Shown piece by piece: positions 9,320 to 16,977 of a DNA stretch of 54,339 nt (position 1 is the stretch's first letter; each line of letters starts with the position of its first letter). A program made the position numbers and the translations under genes. The DNA lies in the NCBI GenBank assembly GCA_964600025.1, contig CAZRHJ010000008.1, forward strand, positions 1 through 54,339, written 5' to 3'. Source of the DNA: JADFUS01 sp964600025 (lineage in GTDB: Bacteria; Bacteroidota; Bacteroidia; Bacteroidales; Rikenellaceae). The notes beneath the pieces were generated by a model. The model did not search any database. It was not told the origin of the DNA and saw nothing but the letters and a program-made list of their open reading frames with translations.

Positions 9320-9398
9320 GTTAGTACTACCTCCATTTTTAGCTAAACAACAAAAAATGGAGGAGTAATTGGCAAATCACAATCTTTCACGAAATCCT

Positions 9399-10070
9399 CT
9401 ATTCAATCTTAAATCCTGTTTTGAGATTCATTTCTGACTGTTGTTGGCTGTTTACAGTTTGTTTGCTCAAATATTCTTTGTATGCTTTTTCAATTTCTTC
9501 AATTTTTTTGTTGTTGAATTTGTCGCATAATTGTATGTAATTGTCAAAATATTTCTGTAATTCTTTTCTGCCGTTTTCTATATCTTCGATAGGGGTAGAC
9601 GTAATTAATCGAGTAATCTGAAATTCACATTTCTCATTAACTAATTTGATTTTAGCTTTTGCTGAGCTGTATAGCGTTTCCAATAATGTCTTATAATTTT
9701 CGTATCTATCTGTGTCTATCTCGGGCATAATACATCTCAAATATACTTTTTTGTCGCCAATACCAAGTTCTTCTATTGGTTCACAATCTATCACCTCTTC
9801 CTCTATATTAAATTCAGGGTGTTCGAGCTTAATGCTTTTTGCAAGACTGAATAGCGAAGAGTCTTCCAGAGGGAACACAATCAACGATTTATCGTCAGGC
9901 TTTGCAACTTTTGCAATATCTTCAATGTTTTGACCATTGACTGTGGTAGAAAGTAGTGATGCAGGTTCGGAGTTTACGCAAATATTTAGGCATCTATAAT
10001 AAAATATCATTGCAAAACCGTTCATTTTTTTGTCTGCCTCGCTTGTTATTTCAGTTATCTTATAGTTCAT
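9399..10070 (-). CDS. Diverged ribosome recycling factor-like protein
   Basis: 223-residue cytoplasmic protein that aligns by eye along its length with ribosome recycling factor (RRF, about 185 aa). Matching parts: EADKKMNGF (RRF domain I helix), PASLLSTTVNG (RRF ..NPALL..V.YYG), NIEDIAKVAKPDDKSLIVFP (RRF LNQ-A-vsvPe-rtLvIqP), LFSLAKSI, then PEIDTDRYENYKTL and a long C-terminal helix pair (ENGRKELQKYF...KIEEIEKAYKEY). The RRF residues that grip 23S rRNA are changed: the TGRA site reads NSEPAS and the RNxRRDA helix reads KLVNEKCE. An extra insert precedes GDKKVYLRC and a Gln/Ser tail is added. It probably no longer recycles ribosomes. It follows the PEGA gene by 18 bp in one transcript, next to the T6SS/ubiquitin-like operon. 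Role unknown. Confidence 0.6.
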   Translation of the reverse strand: MNYKITEITSEADKKMNGFAMIFYYRCLNICVNSEPASLLSTTVNGQNIEDIAKVAKPDDKSLIVFPLEDSSLFSLAKSIKLEHPEFNIEEEVIDCEPIEELGIGDKKVYLRCIMPEIDTDRYENYKTLLETLYSSAKAKIKLVNEKCEFQITRLITSTPIEDIENGRKELQKYFDNYIQLCDKFNNKKIEEIEKAYKEYLSKQTVNSQQQSEMNLKTGFKIE

Positions 10071-10088
10071 ATTATTGTTTTTTTAAGA

Positions 10089-11426
10089 TTATTTCTTCTT
10101 TAAATTTATTTTGATATTCAGTATATCATTATTGATTAATTTGATTTCTTTTGATTCTTGCTTATAACCTTGTTTTTGAATTGTTATATAATAACTTGTG
10201 TTTGTTGGCAAATTTTGGATTATTAATGGCGTTTTGCCAATGTGTGTTCTGTTTATAATTATCTCTGCATCAGTAACATTGCAATCAATATTTAGACTTC
10301 CATAACTTGCAGATGGAGAATCCAAATTTAGAGTAATATCCTTTTGATTATCAACAACTAAATATATTGGAGTTGATTCTAAATCATTTTTTCTGCTTTG
10401 AAGAGCATATATCCCATTCTCTAAATTCCCTTTCCATAATCCTGTGCCTACATTCTCTCTATTTATCAAAATCTCTGTTTTTGTATCATTAGTTGTGATT
10501 TTAATATCCGAAATAGTGTTTGTTTTTACTGTGTTTTCGGTTAATTCTACATTTGTAGAGTCTGCTTTACTAATGTTGTTGTTTTGTGTAGTTGGATTGT
10601 TTGATGGCACAAACCCTGCTTTATAGTCTAATTCAATATCCAAACTCTTTTTCTCGTTTTTGCCAATATTTATTTGAGAATAGTGAGTGGCGTAATTTGT
10701 ACTTTCAACCCTCAAAGAGTAAGACCCTGCAATTAGTTTGTTTGTTCGAGCTGTATGACTCCCAATATATTTATTATTTAGATAAATTTTTGAATTAGGT
10801 GTTTTGCAATTTATCTCAATGTACGAATAGATAGGTCTAAGGTTGATTTTTTGTTCTATCTTTTTGTTTTCGCAAATCTCTACCGAATCTATAAATGGTT
10901 CATAAAATGGAGAAAGTATTTTGAAGTGTTGAACTCCCAAACCTAACAATAACTGTATTTTTCCATTTTTAGTTTTCACAATAGTATCGTTTATGAATAC
11001 TATTGCATTTTGAGGATTTATATCCAATTTTAGCCACTGTTTTTGTATTTTAAATTCTTTGTCAGTAGCATTTGAAACAATCATAGCACCATAAACCTTA
11101 GCTTTTTCAAGATGTTTAATAGGTAGTTTGTAATCAATTTTGCCATAATTTGGGTGTTTTATGCTGAAATATGTGCTTTTGTGGGGTAGTGTTGCTATTA
11201 ATTTTCCCTCTACATTGTTGCTTTTTACTTTTTCCCCTTTGTATAGCACTTCAAAACCCTCTTCGGTTGTTTCAAATATAACAGTAGCATTCTGCTTGTC
11301 CTTTTGGACAAGTTTTTCTTTTGATTTTTTGAAGTTCAAAACTTTTATTTGTTGAGCAAAAGAGTGATAATTGCTACAAAAACCAAAAATAATAGATATT
11401 AATATAAATCTAATTATTACTGTCAT
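10089..11426 (-). CDS. Exported PEGA-repeat protein
   Basis: 445 residues from the chosen start. The reading frame opens at 11471, but that lies upstream of the -7 box; the ATG at 11426 gives a clean signal peptide (MTVIIRFILISIIFGF, cleavage after SFAQ). The mature part is built of PEGA-type beta-sandwich repeats: one with AIVFINDTIV, one with SKIYLNNKYIGSHTA...AGSYSLRVES, and a last one, AEIIINRTHIGKTPLIIQNL followed by ITIQKQGYK. PEGA repeats occur in envelope or surface proteins and likely bind other proteins or glycans. The gene is divergent from the ubiquitin-like/T6SS operon and co-transcribed with the RRF-like gene. It may be a periplasmic or outer-membrane accessory of the T6SS, which is inference from position. 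Confidence 0.75.
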   Translation of the reverse strand: MTVIIRFILISIIFGFCSNYHSFAQQIKVLNFKKSKEKLVQKDKQNATVIFETTEEGFEVLYKGEKVKSNNVEGKLIATLPHKSTYFSIKHPNYGKIDYKLPIKHLEKAKVYGAMIVSNATDKEFKIQKQWLKLDINPQNAIVFINDTIVKTKNGKIQLLLGLGVQHFKILSPFYEPFIDSVEICENKKIEQKINLRPIYSYIEINCKTPNSKIYLNNKYIGSHTARTNKLIAGSYSLRVESTNYATHYSQINIGKNEKKSLDIELDYKAGFVPSNNPTTQNNNISKADSTNVELTENTVKTNTISDIKITTNDTKTEILINRENVGTGLWKGNLENGIYALQSRKNDLESTPIYLVVDNQKDITLNLDSPSASYGSLNIDCNVTDAEIIINRTHIGKTPLIIQNLPTNTSYYITIQKQGYKQESKEIKLINNDILNIKINLKKK

Positions 11427-11448
11427 ATTTGTGTTGCTTAATTTTTTA

Positions 11449-11456
11449 CAAATATA
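11449..11456 (-). promoter_or_regulatory. -7 box of the PEGA/RRF-like transcript
   Basis: CAAATATA on the plus strand reads TATATTTG leftward, 22 bp before the ATG at 11426. No good -33 box is seen. It decides the start: an ATG at 11471 would lie upstream of it. Confidence 0.55.
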
Positions 11457-11500
11457 GTAAAATAAAACCAAAAATAATTATGTTTATTACTAAATTTTAT

Positions 11501-11508
11501 TAACTTTG
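11501..11508 (+). promoter_or_regulatory. -7 box of the ubiquitin-like/T6SS operon
   Basis: TAACTTTG fits TAnnTTTG, 28 bp before the ATG of the ubiquitin-like gene. The -33 region (about 11480) is degenerate. It faces away from the leftward box at 11449-11456, forming a compact divergent control region that links the PEGA/RRF-like pair to this operon. Confidence 0.55.
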
Positions 11509-11536
11509 CATTTATAACGTAATAATATCGAGTATT

Positions 11537-11854
11537 ATGGAAGAGTTTTATTTGGATATAAAATATAAAGATAAAACAGTGAGGTTTAAAGTTGCAAATA
11601 GTTTTTCAACTCTAAACTCTCTGATGTATAATCTTAGACACGCAATAGGCGAGGACGGTAGAATGATTTTTGATTTTCCGTCTGTTGATGCAAGTGGTGC
11701 TCCTTTGGAGTATTTTTTTGGAAAAGAAGATAGCACGATAAATGAAATACGAGTTCTAAGACCCAAAATAGGTCGTACAGAGCAGACCTTAGCAGACTAC
11801 AACGTGAATAACGGTGATAGTATTTTTGTTGTGCCAGATCCATTTCCGGGATAA
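11537..11854 (+). CDS. Ubiquitin-like protein with C-terminal Gly
   Basis: 105-residue beta-grasp protein. It opens with a beta hairpin (EEFYLDIKYKDKTVRFKV), then a helix (TLNSLMYNLRHAI). Its last part, TLADYNVNNGDSIFVV, closely tracks ubiquitin's TLSDYN....STLHLV. The chain ends PDPFPG, so a Gly carboxylate is free without processing, as needed for E1 adenylation. This is a single Gly rather than the Gly-Gly of ubiquitin. It is longer than ubiquitin because of an insert between the helix and strand 3. It is the first gene of the operon and lies 10 bp ahead of the E2-like gene, with an E1-like gene in the same transcript. It is probably conjugated to proteins or lipids. A YukD/EsaB-type non-conjugated role is the alternative, made less likely by the E1/E2 neighbours. 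Confidence 0.8.
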   Translation: MEEFYLDIKYKDKTVRFKVANSFSTLNSLMYNLRHAIGEDGRMIFDFPSVDASGAPLEYFFGKEDSTINEIRVLRPKIGRTEQTLADYNVNNGDSIFVVPDPFPG

Positions 11855-11864
11855 TCTTTTAAAT

Positions 11865-12440
11865 ATGGATTTTGATATAAAAAGTTTGTGCGTAGAGAAG
11901 CTAAAAGGTCGTAATTTAAGGCTTTTTAATGAGTGGAAATCTATTGACGAGGGTTTGAGCAAAAGAGATGATATAGATTATCAAATAGATAAACTAAATC
12001 TTAGTGGCTTGCCAGTAGAATATACCATACATTATCATATAAAATCAATTTGTGGAGTAGAGGATATTGATAAATTAAACGAGTGTAACGTGGTAAATGT
12101 TCCGATATTTGCAAATGAATTTTTTATGAAAATCTTTATTCCAGCAGCATATCCTTGTGCAGACGCTCCGTTTGAATTTGTGTTCAAAACTTCCGAAAAT
12201 GGAAAAGAAATTTCGCACCCTTGGCACCCCAATATCCGATATTTCGGAGAGATGGCAGGAAGGGTCTGTCTGAATAAATTAGATAACTTTACAGACATTG
12301 TTTGGTATATCAAACGTGTTGCAAGTTATCTTAGCTACGAAAGATATTGTGCCACCCTTGAAGCTCCATATCCAGAGGATTTGAAAGTTGCTCAGTGGGT
12401 TAGGCAACAAGCAGAGCAGAATGATTGGTTAGTTTTTTAG
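11865..12440 (+). CDS. E2-like ubiquitin-conjugating enzyme (UBC fold)
   Basis: 191 residues from the ATG at 11865, 10 bp after the ubiquitin-like gene. The frame is open further upstream, but earlier starts overlap that gene. UBC hallmarks appear in order: a strand pair with FFMKIFIPAAYPCADAPFEFVF (like E2 P-Y-P..pP...F), the H121-P-N motif, then G-R-V-Cys135-L-N as the predicted catalytic cysteine 12 residues on, and DIVWYIKRVASYL matching the E2 helix after the active site. The N-terminal 75 residues are extra or diverged. It would accept the Ubl as a thioester from the E1-like protein encoded downstream and pass it to a target, perhaps with the RING-like protein. All catalytic elements seem intact. 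Confidence 0.85.
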   Translation: MDFDIKSLCVEKLKGRNLRLFNEWKSIDEGLSKRDDIDYQIDKLNLSGLPVEYTIHYHIKSICGVEDIDKLNECNVVNVPIFANEFFMKIFIPAAYPCADAPFEFVFKTSENGKEISHPWHPNIRYFGEMAGRVCLNKLDNFTDIVWYIKRVASYLSYERYCATLEAPYPEDLKVAQWVRQQAEQNDWLVF

Positions 12441-12466
12441 TGTTCCAGTCTTAAATTCTATTAATT

Positions 12467-13603
12467 ATGAACAAATTATATTTATTACTTTCTTTAATGC
12501 TATTTGTGTGCTTTTCGTCAAAAGCCCAAACTATAAAGGAGATTAAAGTATCTGATAAACAATCGTTTAGTGACCATATTCTATTAGAAAATGGCGAAAA
12601 AAACATAGAACTTGTAGCAAAGTTTGTTTTTGATGAGCCAAAAAACTCTTTGATAGTAAGCATTATTTCTTACGATAATTTATTTGTTTTTGATACAAAT
12701 GTTATTTACAAAAACATAATTTCTTGTGGCAAGTTGCACCCTGCAAAATTGCCTTATGTTGTTGAGTTTAACCCCAAAACAAAATTTATTATTGGTAAAT
12801 CCATTAAAAAATTATTCAAGAAATACCATACAAAAAAACGTAGTTACGAGTTCCAGAATTGGATTTCATATACCAACCTCCAAGCACAAGAGTATCAATC
12901 TGTTTTGATAAATGAGTTTTTGGAACGCAAATTTGATATTCTAAACAAAGAAACCAAAGTTCAAGTTGGATTTAATGAAATTTTGACAATCGAGAATATT
13001 TCTCATAAACAAAAAGAACGTTACGAAATTCCGTTTCTAAAAGATATGGATAGAGTTTATAATATCACCATTGAACGCAATCCGTGTTTTGAGAAAGACG
13101 AAGAAATTGAATTTGAAAAACAGCGTTATACGCTAATCAAAAAGAATTATGATGATTTAATTCAGAAATTTGATGTAGAGGTTAAAGACACTGTTAGAGC
13201 ATTAGAATACAACAAAATGCGAGATTTGATAATATCTACTTACCCAAAAGTTGATAAAATTAATGCTTGTGGAGATATTGCCGAATTCAGAAGACTTTAT
13301 AACGGATATGTGGATTCGTTGCAACTTACTGGTTATGATATTCCTTCACTAATCCAAAAACAAGAGATTGATTATGTGTATGTTCAGCAACAAACCACAA
13401 AACTTGATAATAATATTGCAAAATGGCAGTTGTCGTCTATCCTTGTCGAGAAAAAAGATTTATATACAGAAACATATAATATTATTGAAGATGTAGATGC
13501 TTTGATACAAAAATCTGTGGTTAGGAGTGATAAAGCTATAAAGGTTGTTGCAAACTACAAAAAAGCTGTTTCGCTGTTTAGAGAAATTTGTAAAGTAAAT
13601 TAG
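12467..13603 (+). CDS. Exported protein of the T6SS/ubiquitin-like operon, TssP-like candidate
   Basis: 378 residues with a clear signal peptide (LYLLLSLMLFVCF...SKAQ), hence periplasmic. The early mature part has beta-rich text (LVAKFVFDEPKNSLIVSIISYDNLFVF) and the rest is helical and charged, with short coiled-coil stretches at about 220-260 and 300-375. I do not recognise a Pfam family for certain. T6SSiii clusters replace the usual TssJLM membrane complex with TssN-R, and an exported subunit at this place in the operon fits TssP best, by analogy. It starts 26 bp after the E2-like gene and ends 6 bp before the next exported protein. Confidence 0.6.
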   Translation: MNKLYLLLSLMLFVCFSSKAQTIKEIKVSDKQSFSDHILLENGEKNIELVAKFVFDEPKNSLIVSIISYDNLFVFDTNVIYKNIISCGKLHPAKLPYVVEFNPKTKFIIGKSIKKLFKKYHTKKRSYEFQNWISYTNLQAQEYQSVLINEFLERKFDILNKETKVQVGFNEILTIENISHKQKERYEIPFLKDMDRVYNITIERNPCFEKDEEIEFEKQRYTLIKKNYDDLIQKFDVEVKDTVRALEYNKMRDLIISTYPKVDKINACGDIAEFRRLYNGYVDSLQLTGYDIPSLIQKQEIDYVYVQQQTTKLDNNIAKWQLSSILVEKKDLYTETYNIIEDVDALIQKSVVRSDKAIKVVANYKKAVSLFREICKVN

Positions 13604-13609
13604 TAATTA

Positions 13610-14497
13610 ATGAAATGCGTGTTTAGACATATTTACAAAATTACCAAATCAAGATTTTGTATATTTGCGTTGCTTTTTAGCTTCGCATTGACTGGTAATG
13701 TATTTGCTCAAAATGCCGAAGAACAAACACCAGAGATAGATACTCTATCATATATAGACCAACAAGCAGAACTGTTTAATATTCAGACAGATATAGAAAA
13801 ATATTTAGTCTATGTTAATAAAATTTCCTCACGATTGTCTTACGTAAACGAGAAAAATATAACTAAGGCTCAAAAAAGTATCACTATTTTGGATAGAAAG
13901 TGGGGTAATTATTCTGAGAAAATTGCCGAAAAAATTTCAGAGGACAATTATTTGATAGGTTTGACAGTAGATGTTGAAACAAAAATAAAACATATAAAAG
14001 ATAGTTTAGAAATAAGAATTGATGTGGTTAAATCAAAACCTATTTTTAATGATGCAATGATAAGTATTTTGGGTCAGACTAAATACTATAATTCTACTCT
14101 CAAAAAAGCTAAATCTTATGCTTTGGTAAAAACTTTTTCCAAGAAATTAGAGGAATTAAAGGCCTCAGAACAAATAGTCTTTACAGATATACAAGCGAAG
14201 TGGGAATTGGCTAAATCTATTGAGAGCAAATATCCAAATGAATTTGGGAATCAACTCAAAGAGTTAGAACCAAAATTCGTAGAAATACAAACTTTGTCCG
14301 AAGAAATTCAAGTACAAGAATACAAAACTTTTTTTGCAAGAATTAAAGAGTACTTATACGGTTTAGCAGCAGTTGGAATCATACTAATGTTTTTGAATAT
14401 GGTTCAAACCAAAATATCGTATATCAAACAGATGCGAAAAAGTGCAAATGAAATGAAAAAAATGATGGGAGGGGAACATAATTACCCTACAATATAA
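13610..14497 (+). CDS. Exported coiled-coil protein with C-terminal membrane anchor
   Basis: 295 residues. The N-terminal hydrophobic stretch (FCIFALLFSFALTGNVFAQ) is a signal peptide, a long helical coiled-coil region covers about 50-240, and one membrane span (YLYGLAAVGIILMFLNMV) lies at about 248-268. A short positively charged cytoplasmic tail (KQMRKSANEMKKMMGG) follows. The layout, periplasmic coiled coil tied to the inner membrane, resembles small trans-envelope subunits of T6SSiii (TssO/TssQ class), but homology is not proven. It sits between the TssP-like gene and the RING-like membrane gene with gaps of 6 and 11 bp, suggesting a shared complex. Confidence 0.6.
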   Translation: MKCVFRHIYKITKSRFCIFALLFSFALTGNVFAQNAEEQTPEIDTLSYIDQQAELFNIQTDIEKYLVYVNKISSRLSYVNEKNITKAQKSITILDRKWGNYSEKIAEKISEDNYLIGLTVDVETKIKHIKDSLEIRIDVVKSKPIFNDAMISILGQTKYYNSTLKKAKSYALVKTFSKKLEELKASEQIVFTDIQAKWELAKSIESKYPNEFGNQLKELEPKFVEIQTLSEEIQVQEYKTFFARIKEYLYGLAAVGIILMFLNMVQTKISYIKQMRKSANEMKKMMGGEHNYPTI

Positions 14498-14508
14498 AAA
14501 CTATCGTT

Positions 14509-16977
14509 ATGAAGAATAATTTAATCATAAAATCAATGTTTGCCATATTTACTTTGTTATTTATGGCGTGTAGTGATATTAATCAATTTATTGGCGAAGA
14601 TGTAGAGGGAAAAGATGATGAAATTCTGAAATCATCTGTATTCTTTGACGAGAATTACAAAAAAATGTATGTTGATTTGAAAATCAGCAAAGATAACATT
14701 ATTAAAGCCCTACACGAGGATATAGATAGTATTGTAGTTGTTGAGAAAAGCTCAAAGACAGATTATTTCAACCCACAATCTCAACCAACATTGATTGGTG
14801 TCAATAATTTTGTGTTTGAAAAATTAGTTGATACCAAAATGCATTTGTTAATAGTTGCAGACCTAACTTTAACAGACTTACAAATAGCAACGCAAAAACA
14901 AATAGTAAAAGAGATTTACAAAATATTCAATAATAATAATTTGTATATAGCATTTATGGGCAATGACGGTTTGTCAGAAACAATGCTTGTAGATAATTAT
15001 GTTATTGCAAACAAATTTGTCCCTTGTGAAGGTCAAAAATTCTTGTATCGTTCTATTCTTTCAAAAATAGACGAAATGAAAGGGGCAAAACCAAAGTACT
15101 ATAAAAATAATTCTTCTCTTGACTTTTGGAAAGAACTGAATAATTCTCAGAAATTCTTGTTTGTAATGTCTGATGATAAAGTTTATGAGAATGGTGAACC
15201 TATTGATGAACAGCACTTTGAACTCCAACGAGAGATTAATGAAATTGGTCAAAACAACAAACATCACAATCATTTCTCTGTTTCGTATCTGAGTTTTGAT
15301 GAGATTGATAATAATGAAATTCTGTTTGATGTAGAAACCGAAGTTGCAGACGAGGACTTGGTTTTGTTGAGCAATATTGATGCTGAATACCGTTTGAGTA
15401 TTTTGGCTCAAAACACAGGTGGCAAATACCAAAATGTGGCTGAGTTCCAAGATGGTTTCAAAAATATATTGACAAAATTTATAGACAAAATACCTTTTGA
15501 TTACAGATTAGTATTTGAAAACCCTGTCGGTAAAGTGTTTAGTGGAAATACTCGAAGTTTGTATATTGTTTTTTATCAAAAAGAGGATAAGATTATAAAT
15601 GACAATGTTAAATATTCTTTGGGTAGTATTTATGACCCTATTGTAGTTGATGCTAAGCCACAGACTTTCTTGTTCTTGTCGGGAATAATCAAAGCAGTAT
15701 TTTTAATGTTGTTCATTTATTTGTTTTTTCAAGTAATTTATCCTTACATTTTATATTATTGGTTCAAGAAAAAATATATAACATCATACAAAAACTCACT
15801 CGGAAGCTACAATGGTAGTACTGTTGAACAGACTTGTTATTACTGCAAAGCTCCATTTGAAGTAGGTGATGAAATAGTAGTTAAATGTAACCATACAGTC
15901 CATAAAGATTGTTGGGACGAGAACGGTCAGAAATGCCCAGAATATGGAGAATCTTGCAAAACAGGAAGCCATTATTATAATCAAGAAAATTTATTAGATT
16001 ATCACAATGCTCCATTCTTTATGAAATGGCTTTTGGCAGGTGTTTTGGCGGGTGTTGCAGCTTGGATTAGTTTTTATTTGCTATCTCCTCTAATTCATAT
16101 TGATTCAGATTTTATTTTAACTAATCTGGCAAATGCAATTCACGGCACAACGTTGGACGCTGATGACAAAAGTCGAATTTTTGCAACATATATCTCTCAG
16201 GTCTATAACTTGCCGTTGTATGGCATTAATTTCAGTTTTTGGATTTCACTGTTCCTTTCTATATTGATGTTAAAAGGCAAATGGGACAAAATTTTAAAAA
16301 TTATTTTGACAGTATTAACTGCAACTTTGAGTGGATATTTTTCATTCTTATTAGCATCGGTTATATCTATTGCATTAGGAATTACATATAATTCACTATT
16401 GATATACGTATTGGGATTTATATTGATGGGTATTTCTATGGTATATATTATAACATTCAGAGTAGGGATTAATCGCAAACACGTTTTGTGGGGTATAGCT
16501 GCTACTATTGTATTTGGAATACTTGCTTCATTGATTAGAATTTATATTATAAACAGTCAGCTTGACCAATCATTTATTCTGCTTATTAGTTATGTTGTTT
16601 ATACTTTGGGTTTTGCAATTTCACTTGCGGTTACATTCCCTAAATCACGTAGATATTTCTTGCGTGTAGAGGGTGCAATCAAACCTATTGACATAGCAAT
16701 ATATAAATGGTTTAGGAGCAAAAACAAAGAAAATAGAATTGTAATAGGTAAATCTATTGATTGTGATATTCAATTATCTTGGGATTTAAGCACAGATATA
16801 ATGCCACTACAAGCATCTGTAATCCAGAAAAATGGTTACAAATATCTTGTTATTCTCGAAGATGGTGTGTATATGGACGGCAAAAAATTGCCAGTTGATA
16901 GCAAAGTTAAATTGTATCACGGCGATAGTTTCAAGATTGGGCGTACACTTTTGACTTATATCGAAAAAGATGTATAG
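14509..16977 (+). CDS. Lipoprotein-type vWA / RING-like / multi-TM / FHA-like protein, candidate E3
   Basis: 822 residues with an unusual domain chain. The signal ends in a lipobox-like FMAC (Cys21). A vWA-like domain (about 105-330) has LLIVADLTLT, with D118-x-T-x-T as a MIDAS variant. A membrane span follows at about 388-412. A RING-like zinc site comes next: Cys443-x2-Cys446, Cys460-x-His462-x2-His465-x2-Cys468, Cys476 and Cys483, differing from a classical RING by Cx6C at the end. About six spans (505-710) precede an FHA-like C-terminus (718-822: IVIGKSIDCDIQL, DGVYMDGKKL, GDSFKIGRTLL). The usual FHA phosphate-binding Arg and Ser/His are not obvious. Parts may equal TssR (vWA lipoprotein) and TssN (polytopic) of T6SSiii fused together. 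With Ubl, E2 and E1 in the same operon, the RING is a candidate E3. Confidence 0.7.
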   Translation: MKNNLIIKSMFAIFTLLFMACSDINQFIGEDVEGKDDEILKSSVFFDENYKKMYVDLKISKDNIIKALHEDIDSIVVVEKSSKTDYFNPQSQPTLIGVNNFVFEKLVDTKMHLLIVADLTLTDLQIATQKQIVKEIYKIFNNNNLYIAFMGNDGLSETMLVDNYVIANKFVPCEGQKFLYRSILSKIDEMKGAKPKYYKNNSSLDFWKELNNSQKFLFVMSDDKVYENGEPIDEQHFELQREINEIGQNNKHHNHFSVSYLSFDEIDNNEILFDVETEVADEDLVLLSNIDAEYRLSILAQNTGGKYQNVAEFQDGFKNILTKFIDKIPFDYRLVFENPVGKVFSGNTRSLYIVFYQKEDKIINDNVKYSLGSIYDPIVVDAKPQTFLFLSGIIKAVFLMLFIYLFFQVIYPYILYYWFKKKYITSYKNSLGSYNGSTVEQTCYYCKAPFEVGDEIVVKCNHTVHKDCWDENGQKCPEYGESCKTGSHYYNQENLLDYHNAPFFMKWLLAGVLAGVAAWISFYLLSPLIHIDSDFILTNLANAIHGTTLDADDKSRIFATYISQVYNLPLYGINFSFWISLFLSILMLKGKWDKILKIILTVLTATLSGYFSFLLASVISIALGITYNSLLIYVLGFILMGISMVYIITFRVGINRKHVLWGIAATIVFGILASLIRIYIINSQLDQSFILLISYVVYTLGFAISLAVTFPKSRRYFLRVEGAIKPIDIAIYKWFRSKNKENRIVIGKSIDCDIQLSWDLSTDIMPLQASVIQKNGYKYLVILEDGVYMDGKKLPVDSKVKLYHGDSFKIGRTLLTYIEKDV

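Noticed and set aside
9330..9363. CCTCC/GGAGG hairpin as terminator of the GNAT gene
   Set aside because: The stem is good (about 11 bp) but no T run follows on either strand; may be a weak bidirectional structure, not listed as a feature.
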